From Bacillota bacterium (lineage in GTDB: Bacteria; Bacillota; Sulfobacillia; Symbiobacteriales; Symbiobacteriaceae), in the NCBI GenBank assembly GCA_028287415.1, contig JAQBPS010000210.1, forward strand, positions 1 to 9,203: a stretch of 9,203 nt of DNA, in the 5' to 3' direction. Positions 6,204 through 9,203 of this stretch are shown here, in pieces. A program made the position numbers and the translations under genes. Every line of letters starts with the position of its first letter. Position 1 is the stretch's first letter. The notes below the pieces were generated by a model, which saw nothing but the letters and a program-made list of their open reading frames with translations, did no database searches and had not been told where the DNA came from.

Positions 6204-6590
6204 TTATCCCTCGTGGCGAATGTGCGTGCTCATCCGTTCAAACCCCTTATACCAGGTGCCCTGTGACCGCAGCGTGCCCTCGTCGCCCTCGGCCAGCATG
6301 CCGTACTCGGCACCGTTCACGCTGAACTCCTCGCGCTCACCGCCGCCGAACTCGAAGGTAACGTGATAATGGTTGTGCGAAGAGGCCGGCATATTGCCGG
6401 TGCCGCCGCTCACCGATGTGGACTGGCGCTTAGCGACAATGCGGGCCGGCCGGGCCACCTCATCCTGCCCGAGGTTCTCAACCGTGGTGAATAGGGTCCG
6501 CAATAGGCTGAATAGGATCGCCCCGCCGATCAGCACCGCGAACACCATGAAAATCCCGTTGCCCATCCCGGGGTCCAAACCCATCGGCAC
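6204..6590 (-). CDS. DUF2500 family membrane-anchored protein
   Basis: This small protein of 128 residues has one N-terminal membrane helix (about 13-33, IFMVFAVLIGGAILFSLL). It is followed by a compact soluble beta-rich domain with the DUF2500 signature: RIVAKR (about 50-55), the strand HYHVTFEFGGGEREEF (about 74-89), and EYGMLAEGDEGTLRSQGTWYKGFER (about 95-119). The role of DUF2500 is not known to me. The longest reading frame begins at 6644, but I chose GTG 6590 because a perfect GGGAGG lies exactly 8 bases upstream, inside the longer frame. ATG 6584, two codons on, is a second possibility. It lies 81 bases after the PLD-fold gene, with a hairpin between, and 65 bases before the propeller gene. 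It is a hypothetical protein, but the family match is good. Confidence 0.8.
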   Translation of the reverse strand: MPMGLDPGMGNGIFMVFAVLIGGAILFSLLRTLFTTVENLGQDEVARPARIVAKRQSTSVSGGTGNMPASSHNHYHVTFEFGGGEREEFSVNGAEYGMLAEGDEGTLRSQGTWYKGFERMSTHIRHEG

Positions 6591-6614
6591 GCGCCATACC
6601 TCCCATAACACAAG

Positions 6615-6639
6615 CTGGCTGCATCTATGACGCAGCCAG
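6615..6639 (-). terminator. 8-bp hairpin between the PLD-fold gene and DUF2500 (weak terminator or attenuator)
   Basis: CTGGCTGC (6615-6622) and GCAGCCAG (6632-6639) form a perfect stem with a 9-base loop. On the minus strand it is followed by CTTGTGTTATG, only partly T-rich, and then the DUF2500 ribosome binding site. It could partially terminate read-through from the M20/PLD-fold unit. I saw no convincing promoter in this 81-base gap, so DUF2500 may depend on that read-through. Confidence 0.4.
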
Positions 6640-6671
6640 GCCATGCTTTGGTTCCGTGGGTGCTGTGCCCG

Positions 6672-7766
6672 TCAGAACTGGAAGGTTAATTGTACCGACC
6701 GGAGCTTCGGATCGTGCAGGAGCCGCTGCATCTCGTCGAGGCTGCGGGCATCCTCCGGCAGAATTGTGAGCACCCGGTACTCCAGGCCCGTCTCATCCAG
6801 GATCGTGTTGCTGACGGTCTCGGCCAGCAGCCGGGTGGCCTGCATCTCCACCCAGAGTTCAGCTGGCATGCCATTCGTCTCAGCCCGCGGATAGATCTCG
6901 CTGAAGAACGCCTCCAGCTCCCGCCGGGCCGTAGCCAGCTGATTTTTCAGCATCAGCTGCCCCTCGGGGGACTGGAGCCGCTCGCGCAGCTGCCGCTCCC
7001 GGGCCGCGAACACGCGGGGCCATTCCCGCTCCAGGAAATTGCGGGGCACCAGGTAATGGCCGTTCCATTCAATGCCCCGGTCGGCCAGGATGGCTTCCAG
7101 CTCATCCTTCGCGTGGATCAGCTCATCCAGCTTGAAGAGCGCTACCTCGACGGGGCGGACGGCCCGCCCCCAGTCGCCCTCGGGAACGCCGAACTCCCGG
7201 GGGGAGAGCCGCCGGGAGCGGCGGGTACCCCGGACGCTGATGCGGACAAAGGCGCCGACCCGGGCGATCTCGTCGCCCAGGGTGCGGGCCTCGAGCCGCT
7301 GGCTCGTCGCGACCGCGAGGTCAGCCCACTCGGCCTCCGTCAGCGGGTCGGCCGCCGCCCACATCGCCTGCATGTCTGCGAGCACCGGGGTGCTGTCCGG
7401 CACCAGCGTGCCGTATACGTGGGCGCCGTCCAGCCCCTCCAGGGTGAGGGGCGCACCGGTAATGAGGGCTTCCCCGCCCGGGCCGGTGGCGTAGACGCAC
7501 GCAGCCAGTTCCGGCTGATTGCGCACCTCGCAGCCTGGCAGGCTCCGCAGCGCCTGGAGCGCTGCGAAGTCGACCTTGCCGTCGGCCAGGCGGCCGGGGG
7601 TGAGCCGGGTGATCACCCGGATGGTTACGCCCGACCTGCGCAGCTGCGGGAGCAGCAGCGTGACGGCATCCATGCTGATGCGCGGGGATGCGATCCACAG
7701 CTCGGTCCAGGGGGTCCGGAGCATCTCGATCAAAGCCGTGCGGTGGAACCGGACCAGCTGAAACAC
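6672..7766 (-). CDS. PLD-fold protein with a degenerate HKD motif plus uncharacterised C-terminal helical domain
   Basis: This protein has 364 residues. The first ~130 resemble one phospholipase-D-like domain: LWIASPRISMDAVTLLLPQLRRSGVTIRVITRL (about 23-54) matches the PLD pattern of I-A-S-P-x-I, a helix, then G-V-x-(V/I)-R-V. Where family members have L-H-A-K-V-Y, this protein has L87-A-A-C-V-Y92, and the usual ALIGSANLT has become ALITGAPLT (about 100-108). Active His and Lys are therefore lost and catalysis is unlikely. Residues about 150-364 are rich in charged helices and possible coiled coil, and I do not recognise them. The open frame extends to 8006, but GTG 7766 is the real start: AGGAGG lies 7 bases upstream, and the longer frame would run inside the peptidase gene. 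It follows the M20 gene by 19 bases, so the two form an operon. It may be a scaffold or sensor. Confidence 0.72.
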   Translation of the reverse strand: MFQLVRFHRTALIEMLRTPWTELWIASPRISMDAVTLLLPQLRRSGVTIRVITRLTPGRLADGKVDFAALQALRSLPGCEVRNQPELAACVYATGPGGEALITGAPLTLEGLDGAHVYGTLVPDSTPVLADMQAMWAAADPLTEAEWADLAVATSQRLEARTLGDEIARVGAFVRISVRGTRRSRRLSPREFGVPEGDWGRAVRPVEVALFKLDELIHAKDELEAILADRGIEWNGHYLVPRNFLEREWPRVFAARERQLRERLQSPEGQLMLKNQLATARRELEAFFSEIYPRAETNGMPAELWVEMQATRLLAETVSNTILDETGLEYRVLTILPEDARSLDEMQRLLHDPKLRSVQLTFQF

Positions 7767-7785
7767 GCCTGCACCTCCTGCTCGC

Positions 7786-8922
7786 CTAGGCCTCCTGAAG
7801 CATCCGGACCATGAGGGCCGCCCGCTGGGGCAGGCTGTCCACCGCAACGTACTCCTCAAAGGTGTGGAGGCCGTCGCCGACGGCGCCCAGGCCGTCGATG
7901 GTGGGGCAGCCCGCGCCGGACGTGAAGTTGCCGTCGCTGCCGCCGCCGGTACCCGCCTCGCCCACGGTGAAGCCGAGTTCGGACGCAAGCGTGCGGGCCT
8001 GCTCAAACAGGGCGACGGTCGCCTCGTTGCGCACCATCGGCGGCCGGTTGATGCCGCCCGCCACCCGGAGCCGGGCGCCGGGCACCACAGGCTGAAGGCC
8101 CTTGATGATCCCTTCGATCCGCCCGGCCTCTGCCATCGTCATGAAGCGGACGTCGATGTCGGCATAGGCCTCCGCTGCAACCACGTTCGAGCGGGATCCG
8201 CCGCTGATGACGCCCACGTTGACCGTCGTGCCGACGGCCATGTCGGTCAGCTTCTGAAGCTTCAAGATCTGGTGGGCCAGCTCTTCCACGGCGCTGATGC
8301 CCTTGGTCGGGTCGGCGCCAGCGTGGGCGGGCTTGCCGGTCACGTGCAGCTGGTAGCCGGCGGTGCCCTTGCGCCAGGTCTTGAGGGCCCCGGTCGGGGG
8401 CATGGCGGGCTCGGTCACGAGGGCGACCGCCGAGCGCCGGGCCTCCTCCTCGATCACGTCGCGGGATGCCTCGGACCCGACCTCCTCGTCGGAGGTAAGC
8501 AGGCCGACCACCTTGCGGCGGGGCTCAAGGCCGAGCTCCTGCATGCAGCGGAGCGCCCAGAGGAACAGGACAAACCCGGCCTTCATGTCCGACGTGCCCG
8601 GCCCGTACATGCGGCCGTCCGCGATCCGGATCGGGTTTTTGGCGATGTCGCCGATGGCGAACACGGTGTCCATGTGGGAGAGCACCAGGGTCTGCCCCGC
8701 CTCCCGCCCCTGGCCCCACTCGAGCCGGAGGATGTCACCCCGGTCGGCCCGGCGGAGGAACTCGGTATGGGCGCCCGCCCCCTTGAACAGCCCCTCCAGA
8801 TACCCGCTCAGCCGGTCGACCGCCGCCTTGTCCAGCGAGGGTGACTCGATTGCGACAAGCTCTTTCAGGTCGTTGATGATGTCCTGCTTGTGCTCTTCCA
8901 TCCAGGCCATGATGTCATGCAT
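7786..8922 (-). CDS. M20 family metallopeptidase (glutamate carboxypeptidase / CPG2-like)
   Basis: This dizinc exopeptidase or amidohydrolase of 378 residues should cleave a C-terminal amino acid or related amide bond. All expected residues are visible: H83 in SHMDTV with D85, D112 in GPGTSDMKAG (bridging), catalytic E146 and ligand E147 in SDEEVGS, E171 in TEPA, and H353 in GLHTFEEY. The spacings H-29-D-35-E-24-E are the same as I recall for Pseudomonas carboxypeptidase G2. The dimerisation (lid) domain, about 180-290, carries H200 in GKPAHAG. There is no signal peptide, so it is probably cytoplasmic, unlike CPG2. ATG 8922 has GGAGGG 7 bases upstream. It is the first gene of a two-gene unit with the PLD-fold protein. 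The substrate is not determined; glutamate conjugates or dipeptides are likely. Confidence 0.94.
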   Translation of the reverse strand: MHDIMAWMEEHKQDIINDLKELVAIESPSLDKAAVDRLSGYLEGLFKGAGAHTEFLRRADRGDILRLEWGQGREAGQTLVLSHMDTVFAIGDIAKNPIRIADGRMYGPGTSDMKAGFVLFLWALRCMQELGLEPRRKVVGLLTSDEEVGSEASRDVIEEEARRSAVALVTEPAMPPTGALKTWRKGTAGYQLHVTGKPAHAGADPTKGISAVEELAHQILKLQKLTDMAVGTTVNVGVISGGSRSNVVAAEAYADIDVRFMTMAEAGRIEGIIKGLQPVVPGARLRVAGGINRPPMVRNEATVALFEQARTLASELGFTVGEAGTGGGSDGNFTSGAGCPTIDGLGAVGDGLHTFEEYVAVDSLPQRAALMVRMLQEA

Positions 8923-8949
8923 TGGTGAGCCCTCCTGTCTTCGGTTGGG

Positions 8950-8955
8950 AGTGTA
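8950..8955 (-). promoter_or_regulatory. Possible -10 box for the M20 operon
   Basis: TACACT on the minus strand, identical to the ubiD -10 hexamer, lies 27 bases before the M20 start codon, just after an A-rich stretch. At a 17-base spacing the -35 position reads AAATCC, a poor match inside the repeat DNA. The promoter is plausible but weak. If it is real, the -35 region was contributed by the palindromic repeat element. Confidence 0.35.
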
Positions 8956-8970
8956 GCCTTTTTTATTGAC

Positions 8971-9005
8971 GCGGATTTGCGGACTACGCGGATTTTAAAA
9001 TCCGC
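8971..9005. repeat. GCGGATTT iterated motif with an 18-base perfect palindrome
   Basis: GCGGATTT (8971-8978), GCGGACTA (8979-8986) and GCGGATTTT (8988-8996) lie in series. The last one continues into TAAAATCCGC, making a perfect 18-base palindrome at 8988-9005. Strings of (G/A)CGGATTT units like this recur between genes in many unrelated bacteria (from memory). It marks the junction between the M20 promoter region and the repeat-rich right edge. Confidence 0.65.
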
Positions 9006-9026
9006 TGATTATCACACATGGGGAAT

Positions 9027-9203
9027 AGAAGGGGCTCGTGAATAAATCATTTATTAGCCACGGGTTTCACGGGTTACACAGATTCGAACATAAATATATA
9101 AAAACATGTTCACTTGGCGATCTGTGTTTGTATCTGAAATCCGTGTAACCTGTGAAATCCGTGGCCATATAAAATGCCTGAGAAGGAGCTCATGAATAAA
9201 TCA
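9027..9203. repeat. 23-base direct repeats, 154 bases apart, bracketing the long inverted repeat
   Basis: AGAAGGGGCTCGTGAATAAATCA (in two parts: AGAAGGGGCTCG then TGAATAAATCA) at 9027-9049 is repeated at 9181-9203 with two G-to-A differences. The window ends exactly with the second copy, so the true repeat may be longer. The spacing suggests a tandem array of about 154-base units, each carrying the hairpin, or terminal repeats of one element. AATAAATCATTTATT (9041-9055), partly inside the first copy, is itself palindromic. Confidence 0.7.
9057..9165. repeat. Long imperfect inverted repeat (28-base arms, 25 of 28 matching)
   Basis: The left arm 9057-9084 and the reverse complement of the right arm 9138-9165 differ at only three positions, all G/A changes. 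A transcript could therefore fold into a long hairpin with G-U pairs. The arms carry the GCCACGG-TTTCAC-GGTTACAC-GATT pattern known from intergenic palindromes of many bacteria. The 53-base interior is AT-rich and holds further pairing: ACACAGAT (9076-9083) with ATCTGTGT (9120-9127), and GAACAT (9086-9091) with ATGTTC (9106-9111). No gene is present from 8923 to the right edge. Confidence 0.75.

Noticed and set aside
7767..8006. 80-residue N-terminal extension of the PLD-fold protein
   Set aside because: The extension lies inside the M20 gene and has shadow-like composition. GTG 7766 has AGGAGG at ideal spacing and starts just after the M20 stop.
6690..8844. Long plus-strand open frames opposite the PLD-fold and M20 genes (6690-7814, 7864-8844)
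   Set aside because: Their composition is low-complexity Gly/Ala/Arg/His. They lie entirely opposite well-supported genes and have no ribosome binding sites or motifs.
8971..9203. Repeats at the right edge as a CRISPR array
   Set aside because: The repeats are inverted or spaced by 154 bases and have no regular 25-40-base spacers. No cas gene is in view.

Overview
The window is GC-rich, except for its last ~250 bases, and every gene I can support lies on the minus strand. Several genes start with GTG or TTG behind strong GGAGG-type ribosome binding sites. There is a lipoprotein-type substrate-binding protein, a DUF2500 protein and a UbiA/UbiD pair. This combination suggests a high-GC Gram-positive (Firmicutes-type) bacterium, possibly Symbiobacterium-like. 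The organism guess is inference and of low confidence.

In transcription order (from high to low coordinates), the right end (about 8960-9203) is an AT-richer, gene-free stretch of palindromic repeats. They are of the (G/A)CGGATTT / CCGTG-TTTCAC type and are bracketed by 23-base direct repeats 154 bases apart. Next comes a two-gene unit: an M20 metallopeptidase of the glutamate carboxypeptidase type with all metal ligands, followed 19 bases later by a phospholipase-D-fold protein whose HKD motif is destroyed. Then come a small membrane-anchored DUF2500 protein and a secreted beta-propeller-like protein. Between these two lie three copies of an AAGGTA half-site, and a strong GC-rich hairpin follows the propeller gene.

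A near-consensus sigma-A-type promoter (TTGACT, 17 bases, TACACT) drives a UbiD-family decarboxylase. It is separated from the next gene by 292 bases of non-coding DNA that can form a chain of perfect helices abutting with no unpaired bases between them; I do not recognise this element. After it, four genes are packed tightly: a GNAT acetyltransferase, a UbiA-family prenyltransferase, a NitT/TauT-type substrate-binding lipoprotein and its ABC ATPase, which runs off the left edge. The UbiA and UbiD proteins probably act in sequence (prenylation, then decarboxylation, of an aromatic acid), most likely in late menaquinone synthesis. The transporter's substrate cannot be read from the sequence.

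The items most worth a second look are the ubiD-GNAT intergenic structured element, the repeat array at the right edge, the dead PLD-fold protein paired with a peptidase, the AAGGTA operator cluster, and the missing conventional start codon of the ABC ATPase.
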